Shown piece after piece: positions 1 through 6,140 of a stretch of DNA of 10,063 nt. Position 1 is the first letter of the stretch; every line of letters starts with the position of its first letter. The position numbers were made by a program, and so were the translations under genes. Location of the stretch: NCBI GenBank assembly GCA_903853785.1, contig CAINUM010000082.1, positions 1-10,063 on the forward strand. Direction: 5' to 3'. The DNA comes from Candidatus Magasanikiibacteriota bacterium (GTDB taxonomy: Bacteria; Patescibacteriota; Patescibacteriia; Magasanikbacterales; GWA2-37-8). The notes under the pieces are model-generated. The model did no database searches and was not told where the DNA came from. It worked only from the letters and a program-made list of their open reading frames with translations.

Positions 1-1
1 A

Positions 2-2449
2 AATATTAATATTCCTGTTGTAGAAAATAATTTGAATTCCTTGACGCCGGTAAGTTCGAATAGTGTTTCAGAAATTAAATTGCCATCTATTGTTGAAAAA
101 TCTGTAACTAACCTACCAAGTGAAACACTGCCAGCGCTATTGTATATTCCTGCATCAATTTACTCTGCACCAAACGCTGTAATAAATAATTCTTATGGTG
201 GTGGGCCAAATCAAACTTCAGCACCCGTTGTAAAAAATGATAAAAATGAAAATACTATTACGACGTCAACCGAAGTGACAACCTCTGCTTTAGCAGCAAC
301 CACGACGATCGTTACAACTTCATCTCCTGCGGATTTTACCACAACAACTTTAGATACAAACGCAACTTCGACTTCCACTACATCTACAGTAGATATTCCA
401 ACTTCAACACCTGAAACTCCGACTTCTACTTTTTTTGCAACTACCACTATCGATGTGGCTACGTCAACTATCATCACGTCCACCACAACCTCCACCGTAG
501 CCACTTCCACTCCTGATCCTTCACCCGAACCACTACCACCAGCCCCAGACGTTGTAATCAATGAAATCGCCTGGGCCGGTACCTCGGTAGATACTAGCGA
601 TGATGAATACATTGAACTTTACAACAACACCGATCAAGATATAAATTTATTTCCTGCGACCAACACTTCACATTGGTGGAAGTTGATGATTGGAGACAAG
701 GAAATTACTACCGTTAAAACTTTAAATAGAGTTATTCCTAAAAAAGGATATTATTTGTTTGAGCGCACTGATGATCGTACTGTTAATGAGATTTCAGCCG
801 ATAATATTTATTACTCGGCTTTAAAAAACAGCGGTGATCTTTTACGTTTGTTGGATGGCGATAACCAACTAGTGGATGAAGTTGATTGTAGTAAAGGATG
901 GTTTGCTGGTTCGGCCACATCCTATTCGTCTATGGAAAAAATAAAATCTCGACTGTCAGGTAATACTTCGACGAATTGGCAAACAAACCTTGGTCCACGC
1001 TGGGAAGGTAAAGTAGACAATGGCGGTGATGCCATTCCACTGAATGGTTCTCCAAAACAATCCAATTTTGGTTCAATTGTAGTGAAAGGTCGTCAAGATG
1101 ACGCTGTTCGTACTTTGAAAAAAAGTGATTACCCATATATTTTGACTTATTATGAAATTCCATCTGGCAAAACTTTAAATATTGATCCGGGAGTAATAAT
1201 TAAAGCAGTGTATATTAATTCAAAAATTGACGTTAAAGGAAATTTAAATGTTAATGGGGTGATAGGAGATAGAGTGGTCATGACATCCGGACGAGATACA
1301 AATTTTACAACCGAATTAAACAATACAATTTTTGGATCTCGTGCTGGAAGTTTGCAATCTAAAGATTGGCAGGGCTTAATGTCATATACTGGTTCAACGG
1401 TAAATTTGAATGGATTGGATTTGCGTTATGCCGGTAAAGCGTTTAAAGCACCAGGAAGCAATACTTATGATCCGTTTGTGTCACAAGCAATACGAAGTGA
1501 TGGGGCGACGCTAAATATCAATAACTCAATTTTTAGCGATGATGGTGATTCGAATATATATACAACGAAATCAAATTCAATTATCAAAAATACTGATTTT
1601 ACGAATGGATCGTTAGCTATTGAAAATATTGACGGTAGTTTAGAATTGGAGAATGTTGATTTGAATAATTTCAGCAACATTAATGGTACGGTATATGTTA
1701 AAAATATTTGGCCAAAAATATCACAAATAAATTTTAATAATAACATAACAAATAATATCGCAATTGATCAGGCGGTCATTTCCGCGGATCTAACTATAGA
1801 CAAAAATGTTCCGATGACTTGGCAGAATATTACGATCCAACCTGGTGTAACGGTGAATGTCTCTGAAGGTACAAATATTAAGATGCCAGAATATTCTAAT
1901 ATTATTGTAAAAGGTACTTTGAATTTAAACGGAACTGAAGAAGAACCGATTTCAATTTCGCCGGTTCAACAATTAGTAAATTATTATTGGGGAAGAATAA
2001 TTTTTGATGGTGGTAAAGGCAATTTTAAAAATACCAACATCTCTGGTGGACGCGGTTCTATTTGGAATGATGTATATGCGGGGGCAGTAGTAGTAAATAA
2101 CGGCGAACTTGATATGCAAAATTGTCAGCTGTTGGATAGTCGCGCACCAGGCAATGCTATGGAGATAAATAATTCTACTGTCGGCATTAATAATAGTTCG
2201 GTTGGTTATATTGGCGCCAAACCTAACTTCGACAATACTAATGGAATAAAAATTAACAGTGGGGAATTGATGTTAAACAATACTAATCTGATGAACTTAG
2301 ATACCGGTATTTTGTATAGCGGCATCGATTCACCGCCAGGGTTGTATTTTAACAATATGGACACTCGTAATTTTATGAATGTTAAAACGTATTGGGATCC
2401 AGCTGCTTGGTTTTCTGGATTTGCGACAGATACGCCTTCAACTCCATAA
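2..2449 (+). CDS. Secreted lamin-tail-domain / beta-helix surface protein, 5' end missing
   Basis: The reading frame is open from the left edge (Asn-Ile-Asn-Ile-Pro before the first possible TTG at 32), so this is a 3' fragment and any signal peptide lies outside. A Ser/Thr/Val-rich low-complexity linker spans about nt 200-550 and ends in a Pro-rich stretch. A lamin-tail domain (LTD) follows from about nt 553 to 1070, opening with the family-typical VINEIAWAGTS and containing EYIELYNNT. The remainder (about nt 1080-2380) is Asn/Gly/Thr-rich with short beta-strand periodicity, as in right-handed parallel beta-helix proteins, and includes two similar PGV...VKGxLNxNG modules. LTD proteins of this kind in CPR bacteria are usually exported and thought to act at the cell surface. 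No sortase motif or C-terminal membrane anchor is visible; the protein ends in a short Thr/Pro tail. The role (adhesin, glycan binding or hydrolase-like) is unknown. The domain calls are firm, the function is not. Confidence 0.9.
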   Translation, partial: NINIPVVENNLNSLTPVSSNSVSEIKLPSIVEKSVTNLPSETLPALLYIPASIYSAPNAVINNSYGGGPNQTSAPVVKNDKNENTITTSTEVTTSALAATTTIVTTSSPADFTTTTLDTNATSTSTTSTVDIPTSTPETPTSTFFATTTIDVATSTIITSTTTSTVATSTPDPSPEPLPPAPDVVINEIAWAGTSVDTSDDEYIELYNNTDQDINLFPATNTSHWWKLMIGDKEITTVKTLNRVIPKKGYYLFERTDDRTVNEISADNIYYSALKNSGDLLRLLDGDNQLVDEVDCSKGWFAGSATSYSSMEKIKSRLSGNTSTNWQTNLGPRWEGKVDNGGDAIPLNGSPKQSNFGSIVVKGRQDDAVRTLKKSDYPYILTYYEIPSGKTLNIDPGVIIKAVYINSKIDVKGNLNVNGVIGDRVVMTSGRDTNFTTELNNTIFGSRAGSLQSKDWQGLMSYTGSTVNLNGLDLRYAGKAFKAPGSNTYDPFVSQAIRSDGATLNINNSIFSDDGDSNIYTTKSNSIIKNTDFTNGSLAIENIDGSLELENVDLNNFSNINGTVYVKNIWPKISQINFNNNITNNIAIDQAVISADLTIDKNVPMTWQNITIQPGVTVNVSEGTNIKMPEYSNIIVKGTLNLNGTEEEPISISPVQQLVNYYWGRIIFDGGKGNFKNTNISGGRGSIWNDVYAGAVVVNNGELDMQNCQLLDSRAPGNAMEINNSTVGINNSSVGYIGAKPNFDNTNGIKINSGELMLNNTNLMNLDTGILYSGIDSPPGLYFNNMDTRNFMNVKTYWDPAAWFSGFATDTPSTP
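1169..1297 (+). repeat. Beta-helix module, copy 1, within the surface protein
   Basis: This encodes a segment with a turn at IDPGV followed by IDVKGNLNVNG. The same order recurs in copy 2 (1823-1969). The repeat is at protein level only; the nucleotide sequences have diverged. The pattern (strand, PG turn, strand, V-x-G-x-L-N-x-N-G) is typical of rungs of a right-handed beta-helix. Confidence 0.55.
1823..1969 (+). repeat. Beta-helix module, copy 2, within the surface protein
   Basis: This encodes ITIQPGV, then IIVKGTLNLNG and an EEPISIS strand. It matches the order and spacing of copy 1 (1169-1297) with a slightly longer insert between the two strand motifs. The two copies suggest internal duplication of a beta-helix cap or rung. 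Confidence 0.55.
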
Positions 2450-2452
2450 AAC

Positions 2453-2482
2453 AAAAAAGCCCATCAAATCGATGGGCTTTTT
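2453..2482. terminator. Bidirectional intrinsic terminator between the surface-protein gene and rpmA
   Basis: A perfect 7-bp stem, GCCCATC (2459-2465) with GATGGGC (2471-2477), has a 5-nt loop. It is flanked by A6 on the left (2453-2458) and T5 on the right (2478-2482). It therefore has a U-tract in both directions and can end both convergent transcripts. It starts 3 nt after the upstream stop codon and ends 10 nt from the rpmA stop. Confidence 0.92.
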
Positions 2483-2492
2483 AAAATACAAT

Positions 2493-2780
2493 TTATTTTG
2501 CTGCTTGTTCGACAACACTTACGTATTGAGCAGACTTTAGAGATCCGTCAAAGCGACGGCGTTTGTGACTTGAGAATTTTACTTTACCTGCAACGTGTGC
2601 AAATAGAGTATCGTCTCCACCACGTAAAACATTTTTGCCAGCGTTGATTTTTGTACCGCGTTGTTTCACGATAATCATTCCAGCTTTGATAACTTCTCCG
2701 TCATGCTTTTTTACTCCTAGGCGTTTCGCGACGGAATCTCGGCCTAGGTGGGTAGAGCCACCCGCTTTCTTATGTGACAT
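2493..2780 (-). CDS. rpmA: 50S ribosomal protein bL27
   Basis: bL27 is a component of the large ribosomal subunit whose N-terminal tail reaches toward the peptidyl-transferase centre. The 95-aa product has normal family length and begins MSHKKAGGST, followed by GRDS and KRLGVK, the hallmark bL27 N-terminus. The N-terminus starts at the mature position, without the cleavable extension seen in Firmicutes. The C-terminal part (KRRRFDGSLKSAQYVSV) also fits. Transcription is from a consensus promoter about 30 nt upstream, and the gene ends at the shared terminator, so it appears monocistronic. That is notable because bacterial rpmA usually follows rplU (bL21). Here the upstream neighbour is the divergent membrane-protein/ftsW operon. 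No Shine-Dalgarno precedes the ATG. Identification is very secure. Confidence 0.98.
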   Translation of the reverse strand: MSHKKAGGSTHLGRDSVAKRLGVKKHDGEVIKAGMIIVKQRGTKINAGKNVLRGGDDTLFAHVAGKVKFSSHKRRRFDGSLKSAQYVSVVEQAAK

Positions 2781-2811
2781 AATTGATTACTTAATGGTAT
2801 AAAGTGGGTTT

Positions 2812-2840
2812 ATTGTATTCTAATTTGGCTAACTTGTCAA
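2812..2840 (-). promoter_or_regulatory. Sigma-70-type promoter of rpmA
   Basis: On the minus strand, TTGACA (complement of 2835-2840, full consensus) and TACAAT (complement of 2812-2817, five of six) are separated by 17 nt. Predicted transcription start is near 2805, giving a leader of about 25 nt before the rpmA ATG. The -35 hexamer overlaps the -35 of the rightward promoter by five bases. Confidence 0.8.
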
Positions 2841-2862
2841 GGGCGCAAAGACATGCTAAAAT
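2834..2862 (+). promoter_or_regulatory. Sigma-70-type promoter of the membrane protein-ftsW-rfbB operon
   Basis: TTGTCA (2834-2839, five of six) and TAAAAT (2857-2862, five of six) are separated by 17 nt, with an extended -10 TG at 2854-2855. The predicted start near 2869 lies about 4 nt before the ATG at 2873, so the mRNA would be nearly leaderless. The shared element CTTGTCAAG (2833-2841) reads as a -35 on both strands. Confidence 0.75.
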
Positions 2863-2872
2863 ATCGGTGTTT

Positions 2873-3226
2873 ATGTTTAACTATCCTAAAGTTTATTGGA
2901 AGGATCGATGGGTCTGGGTACCGGCTCTGTTTTTGTTGTTATTTCAGCTATTTATGTGGGTTTACGCGGCACTATATGTCCGTCCTACTACCGACATGAT
3001 ATTCTTGCATTATAACATAGTTTTCGGGGTAGATTTGATCGGGGAGTGGTGGAAGATATTGGCGGTTCCGTTTGGTGGTTTTTTGATGTTTTTATTGAAT
3101 TTTGCCCTGTCTTGGTATTGTTATAGTGAGGATAAGATTTTGGCAAGATTTTTGACTTTTGTCGCCGCTGTCCTCAATTTGTTTTTAGCAATCGCTTTTT
3201 ATCTGGTAGTTGGCTTAAATATCTAA
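2873..3226 (+). CDS. Small three-helix membrane protein of unknown function
   Basis: The 117-aa product has hydrophobic segments at about residues 14-35, 62-83 and 90-113, with basic residues before the first (YWKDRW). A conserved-looking loop, FLHYNIVFGVDLIGEWW (about 44-60), lies between helices 1 and 2. From memory, related small proteins with an LHYN...GxD loop are common hypothetical proteins in Parcubacteria, but I cannot name a function. The frame extends back to a GTG at 2804, but that start would lie inside the promoter. The ATG at 2873 sits directly after the predicted transcription start and is preferred. ftsW begins 2 nt after the stop, so the two are almost certainly co-transcribed, which hints at a role in envelope or cell-wall work. 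Confidence 0.85.
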   Translation: MFNYPKVYWKDRWVWVPALFLLLFQLFMWVYAALYVRPTTDMIFLHYNIVFGVDLIGEWWKILAVPFGGFLMFLLNFALSWYCYSEDKILARFLTFVAAVLNLFLAIAFYLVVGLNI

Positions 3227-3228
3227 TT

Positions 3229-4329
3229 ATGGCACGTACCGAAAGCACAATTGACCTAGTCTTTTTGTTATATGTTGGCATAATAATTGTTTTTGGCTTA
3301 GCGGCTTTGATGTCTGCAAGTGGACCCTTGGCCTATGATAAATTTCATGATTCTTATTTTTTTGTAAAACGCCAGATTCTATTTGGATTAATACCAGGCT
3401 TAACGCTTGGTTATTTTTTATTAAAACTAAATTATGAAAAATGGCGCAAGTATAGCACGGTGCCATATTTGATTGCAGTATTTTTATTAGCCTTAGTATT
3501 TGTTCCGGGAATCGGTTTGATAATCAATGGTGCAAAAAGTTGGATTAATATTTTAGGTTATAATTTTCAACCTTCAGAAGTGGCAAAATTGGGGCTAATA
3601 ATTTTTGCCGCCTATTTACTTTCTGATCGAAAGCGTAATTTAAATGACTGGCAGATGGGATTGATGCCTATATTGACGCTTTTGTTGCCAATCATAGGCT
3701 TAGTGGCCGCTCAACCAGATATTGGAACACTGTCAATTATGATTGTGATCTTATTTTTCATGCTTCTGGAAGCGCGCGTACCAAAAAAATATTTAATTGT
3801 TTTAGCGATGGTTGGTGTGGTAGTATTTACTTTCATGATATTTTTAAAACCATATCGAATGCAGCGCATTACGATTTTTATGCATCCAGAGCTTGATCCT
3901 CAAGGAATTGGCTATCAGGTAAACCAGGCATTTCTGGCAGTTGGTTCTGGTGGATTTTGGGGGCTGGGTATTGGACAGTCTCGCCAGAAATTTCAATATT
4001 TGCCTGAAGTAAACTCTGACTCTATCTTTGCGATCATCGCTGAAGAGACGGGCTTTCTTATTTCTGCAGGTTTGATAGTATTAATACTGTTGATAAGTTT
4101 AAGGGGGCTACAGATCGCCAAAAATACAAAAAATGAATTTGGGCGGTTATTAGTCGTGGGAATCGTGGTTTGGTTGGCTTGGCAGTCGTTTTTAAATATT
4201 GGTGCCATGGTTGGAGTGATGCCGCTTACGGGTGTACCTTTGCCGTTTGTGTCGCACGGTGGTTCCGCTTTGATGGCGGAGTTGGCTGCGGTGGCTTTGG
4301 TGTTAAATATTAGTAAGCAAGAAATATAA
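3229..4329 (+). CDS. ftsW: SEDS-family peptidoglycan polymerase, FtsW type
   Basis: SEDS proteins are integral-membrane glycosyltransferases that polymerise lipid II into glycan strands, with a partner class B PBP for cross-linking. The 366-aa product has about ten hydrophobic segments. Family motifs are present: KSWI (103-106) and QPSE (114-117) in the first large loop, AQPDIGT (161-167), KPYRMQRI (207-214), GYQVNQAFLAVGSGG (228-242), and SRQKFQYLPE followed by SDSIFAIIAEE (251-273). D264 in the latter corresponds to the essential extracellular Asp of the family. Near the C-terminus is GVPLPFVSHGGSA (335-347). The SRQKFxYLPE form favours FtsW over RodA, though in a reduced genome one protein could do both jobs. 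It starts 2 nt after the upstream gene with no Shine-Dalgarno; rfbB follows after 17 nt. Confidence 0.93.
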   Translation: MARTESTIDLVFLLYVGIIIVFGLAALMSASGPLAYDKFHDSYFFVKRQILFGLIPGLTLGYFLLKLNYEKWRKYSTVPYLIAVFLLALVFVPGIGLIINGAKSWINILGYNFQPSEVAKLGLIIFAAYLLSDRKRNLNDWQMGLMPILTLLLPIIGLVAAQPDIGTLSIMIVILFFMLLEARVPKKYLIVLAMVGVVVFTFMIFLKPYRMQRITIFMHPELDPQGIGYQVNQAFLAVGSGGFWGLGIGQSRQKFQYLPEVNSDSIFAIIAEETGFLISAGLIVLILLISLRGLQIAKNTKNEFGRLLVVGIVVWLAWQSFLNIGAMVGVMPLTGVPLPFVSHGGSALMAELAAVALVLNISKQEI

Positions 4330-4346
4330 TTTTTAAGATCCATTTT

Positions 4347-5360
4347 ATGAAATTATTAGTTTGCGGTGGAGCAGGATTTATTGGTTCAAATTTTATCCAT
4401 TATTATCTTTCTAAATATCCGGAACGCGAAGTGGTTAATTTTGATAAATTAACTTATGCGGGGAATTTGGATAATTTAAAAGACATAGAGAATAATCCTC
4501 GTTATCAATTTGTGCAAGGGGATATTATTGATTTGGAAAAAATAAATGAAACCATAAAAAAATACGGGATTACCCATTTAATAAATTTTGCAGCCGAGAC
4601 ACACGTTGATCGCTCGATTCACGGTGGTTTAAAAGATTTTGTTTTGACCAATACTTTGGGTGTACAAATGTTGCTCGATGCAGTTCGAATAAATAACTTA
4701 GAAAAAATGGTGAATGTTTCGACTGATGAAGTATACGGTGCTCTACATTTGGATAGTCCAGATAAATTTTCAGAGAGTACCCCGATCAATCCAAATATGC
4801 CTTATGCGGCGGCCAAAGCCGGTGGAGATTTAATGTGTCACGCATATTATGTGACTCATAAAGTACCAGTAGTTGTGACTCATTGTTCCAATAATTATGG
4901 GTCATACCAATATCCAGAAAAGTTGATCCCTTTTTTTGTTATGCGTTTGATGAAAAACGAAAAGGTACCAATGTATGGTGATGGTTTATACGTACGTGAT
5001 TGGATTCATGTTATGGATCACGCTTCTGCTCTAGATTTGTTATTAGAAAAAGGTGAAGCTGGTGGGGTATACAATATTGGCGTGGATAATGAGCGTAGTA
5101 ATATGGAAATCACACATATGATTTTAAAAATGATGAGTAAAGATGAAAGTTCCATTGAATATGTTCAAGACAGACCAGGACATGATCGACGCTATGCAAT
5201 TGATTCCACTAAAATATTATCTTTGGGTTGGAAACCAGATTATTCAAGAGACAAATTCGAACAAGGATTAAAAGAAACTGTAGATTGGTATTTGAGCCAT
5301 TTAGACTGGGTGGAAAAAATTTGGGCAAAGAAAGACGACATAAACAATCATATCAAATAA
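4347..5360 (+). CDS. rfbB: dTDP-glucose 4,6-dehydratase
   Basis: RmlB converts dTDP-glucose to dTDP-4-keto-6-deoxyglucose, the branch point for dTDP-rhamnose and other 6-deoxyhexoses. The 337-aa product is full length. It shows an N-terminal Rossmann NAD site GGAGFIG (7-13), AAETHVDRSI (82-91), the catalytic STDEVYG (125-131, with T126-D127-E128), the SDR pair Y153/K157 in YAAAK, NNYG (182-185), RDWIHV (217-222) and DRPGHDRRYAID (275-286). TDE plus RDW is the RmlB signature and separates it from UDP-galactose epimerases. It is the last gene of the ftsW transcript and is followed by an intrinsic terminator. The remaining deoxysugar genes resume at 6191, so the small zinc-ribbon genes lie inside the functional cluster. 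Confidence 0.97.
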   Translation: MKLLVCGGAGFIGSNFIHYYLSKYPEREVVNFDKLTYAGNLDNLKDIENNPRYQFVQGDIIDLEKINETIKKYGITHLINFAAETHVDRSIHGGLKDFVLTNTLGVQMLLDAVRINNLEKMVNVSTDEVYGALHLDSPDKFSESTPINPNMPYAAAKAGGDLMCHAYYVTHKVPVVVTHCSNNYGSYQYPEKLIPFFVMRLMKNEKVPMYGDGLYVRDWIHVMDHASALDLLLEKGEAGGVYNIGVDNERSNMEITHMILKMMSKDESSIEYVQDRPGHDRRYAIDSTKILSLGWKPDYSRDKFEQGLKETVDWYLSHLDWVEKIWAKKDDINNHIK

Positions 5361-5387
5361 TTTTTTTGTATATTTATCTTTTGAAAC

Positions 5388-5419
5388 AATAGAGTGAATA
5401 TAGTTTCATTCTATTTTTT
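5388..5419 (+). terminator. AT-rich intrinsic terminator after rfbB
   Basis: An 11-bp stem with one G-T wobble is formed by AATAGAGTGAA (5388-5398) and TTCATTCTATT (5405-5415). It has a 6-nt loop, and T runs through 5414-5419. It lies 27 nt past the rfbB stop. The low GC of the stem makes it weaker than the one at 2453, but the hairpin plus U-tract layout is clear. No convincing promoter is visible between it and the next gene. Confidence 0.7.
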
Positions 5420-5443
5420 CAGAGGGTAAGTCGCTCTTTGGAT

Positions 5444-5450
5444 GAGGTGA
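5444..5450 (+). promoter_or_regulatory. Strong Shine-Dalgarno of the first zinc-ribbon gene
   Basis: GAGGTGA is complementary to the 3' end of 16S rRNA over seven bases. Its GAGG core ends 6 nt before the ATG at 5454. It decides the start of a gene too short for most callers, and stands out because the AT-rich genes around it have none. Confidence 0.75.
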
Positions 5451-5453
5451 AAG

Positions 5454-5630
5454 ATGGAAGTGCAAATCCTAAAGTGTTTCACTTGTGGATCGCGTACCAC
5501 TCACACCTTTATTCGCTGGGAGTTTGTTCAAAGCGACAAAGCAGTTACCCAATATTGGGCATGCCGTGTTTGTCACGATGTTCACATTACCAAGACGAGC
5601 AAGAAGGAATTCTTTGGAGATATCGTATGA
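5454..5630 (+). CDS. Small zinc-ribbon protein, copy A (unknown function)
   Basis: The 58-aa product is defined by a strong Shine-Dalgarno and an ATGA overlap with the next gene. It has two CxxC knuckles, C8/C11 and C37/C40, separated by 25 residues, with R14-T15-x-H17 after the first. This is a typical four-Cys (or Cys-His) zinc ribbon. Copy B has the same residues at the same spacing, so the two are paralogs. No catalytic domain, signal peptide or membrane segment is visible, so it should be cytoplasmic, perhaps binding nucleic acid or protein; that is an inference from the fold. Base composition is near half GC (28 of 60 in 5461-5520), unlike its neighbours. Overlapping frames spanning the same bases lack both a Shine-Dalgarno and family motifs. 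I do not recognise a named family. Confidence 0.8.
   Translation: MEVQILKCFTCGSRTTHTFIRWEFVQSDKAVTQYWACRVCHDVHITKTSKKEFFGDIV
5616..5620 (+). promoter_or_regulatory. Shine-Dalgarno of the second zinc-ribbon gene
   Basis: GGAGA lies inside the 3' end of copy A, 6 nt before the ATG at 5627. It supports this start over in-frame extension to an upstream start at 5438, which would overlap nearly all of copy A. Confidence 0.7.
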
Positions 5631-5800
5631 AGCAGGATTATATTTGTCCAATCTGCAACAAACGAACATCGCATTCGTTGGAGGGTTCGTCCGACATCGA
5701 AGGAACGTTCATGGTCGTGGCAAAATTCATCTGTCTGAATTGCGGGCAGGAGAAATTGATCAAAGTGGTCAAGGCTATTTTCCAGATGTATTACATCTAG
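5627..5800 (+). CDS. Small zinc-ribbon protein, copy B (unknown function)
   Basis: The 57-aa product starts within the stop of copy A (ATGA at 5627-5630), which suggests translational coupling. It has C7-P-I-C10, R13-T14-x-H16 and C36-L-N-C39-G. The spacing is the same as copy A throughout (CxxC, two residues, RTxH, nineteen residues, CxxC). Outside these residues the two proteins are very different, so the duplication is old or both were acquired together. The C-terminus (KLIKVVKAIFQMYYI) is basic and hydrophobic. The same frame is open back to 5438, but that longer form has no ribosome site and would be nonsense across copy A. The third gene starts within about 10 nt of the stop. Function is unknown; a zinc-binding cytoplasmic accessory protein is the most that can be said. 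Confidence 0.8.
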   Translation: MKQDYICPICNKRTSHSLEGSSDIEGTFMVVAKFICLNCGQEKLIKVVKAIFQMYYI

Positions 5801-5802
5801 GA
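5799..5802 (+). promoter_or_regulatory. Probable Shine-Dalgarno of the third cassette gene
   Basis: AGGA lies 8 nt before the ATG at 5811, with GGTGAG directly after it. This favours ATG 5811 over ATG 5802, which overlaps the AGGA and has no site of its own. Confidence 0.5.
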
Positions 5803-5810
5803 TGGTGAGA

Positions 5811-6125
5811 ATGACAACATTCATGTGTCCGTGTTCAAACGTAGAAACCGAAGATGACGGAAAGGATCGTCAGTTTGAGGCTGAATGCTCTATCTGTGCA
5901 GTCAATGGGGGTGACTACAAGAAGAGTCCGTTTTGGAAGGAACCAGAAAGTGTGCCGTATTTGCCACCAAGTGTTGTGGAAGTCGATCTCGAGACTGGCT
6001 CCACCGACGGAACGGTTGTTCCATTTCCTTCCACGGTGAAGGCTCGAACCGCTGCCAACATTCGCGGTCGTGATAAGAAGGCTAAGAGGAGAGCAGCCGC
6101 CGCCGCTGCCGCTTCAAGCCGCTAG
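5811..6125 (+). CDS. Cys-cluster protein with basic Ala-rich tail (unknown function)
   Basis: The 104-aa product is the third gene of the small GC-richer cluster. Its N-terminus carries C6-P-C8 and C26-S-I-C29, a CxC...CxxC arrangement that could bind one zinc. The middle is acidic and Pro-containing (EPESVPYLPPS) and probably unstructured. The C-terminus (about 77-104) is basic, then Ala-rich: RGRDKKAKRR followed by seven alanines, as in nucleic-acid-binding tails. All eight Lys codons are AAG, whereas the AT-rich neighbours mostly use AAA; GC is 35 of 60 in 6001-6060. A start at 5802 would add three residues. It does not share the RTxH motif of copies A and B. I do not recognise a family. 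The coding call rests on the ribosome site, codon bias and tight packing with copy B. Confidence 0.75.
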   Translation: MTTFMCPCSNVETEDDGKDRQFEAECSICAVNGGDYKKSPFWKEPESVPYLPPSVVEVDLETGSTDGTVVPFPSTVKARTAANIRGRDKKAKRRAAAAAAASSR

Positions 6126-6140
6126 TTTTCAATGCAGTTG

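Noticed and set aside
211..612. Minus-strand Val-rich frame opposite the Ser/Thr linker
   Set aside because: It is the complement of Thr/Ser codons in the surface protein; low complexity with no independent support.
2804..2872. GTG start extending the small membrane protein by 23 residues
   Set aside because: The extension lies within the promoter elements and has no ribosome site; the ATG at 2873 follows the predicted transcription start.
5421..5490. Possible tRNA suggested by GTGCAAATCC resembling a T-loop
   Set aside because: There is no 5-bp T-stem, no D-loop GG and no acceptor pairing; it overlaps the ribosome site and start of copy A.
5438..5626. In-frame extension of copy B back to 5438
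   Set aside because: It would overlap almost all of copy A, while the ATG at 5627 has GGAGA at proper spacing and gives a product matching copy A in length.
5485..5808. Plus-strand frame of 107 codons spanning copies A and B
   Set aside because: It has no ribosome site and no paired cysteines, and it overlaps two better supported genes in other frames.
5582..5824. Minus-strand open frame of 80 codons across the zinc-ribbon genes
   Set aside because: It runs antisense through two plus-strand genes that have Shine-Dalgarno sites, ATGA coupling and matched zinc motifs; the antisense product shows no recognisable motif.
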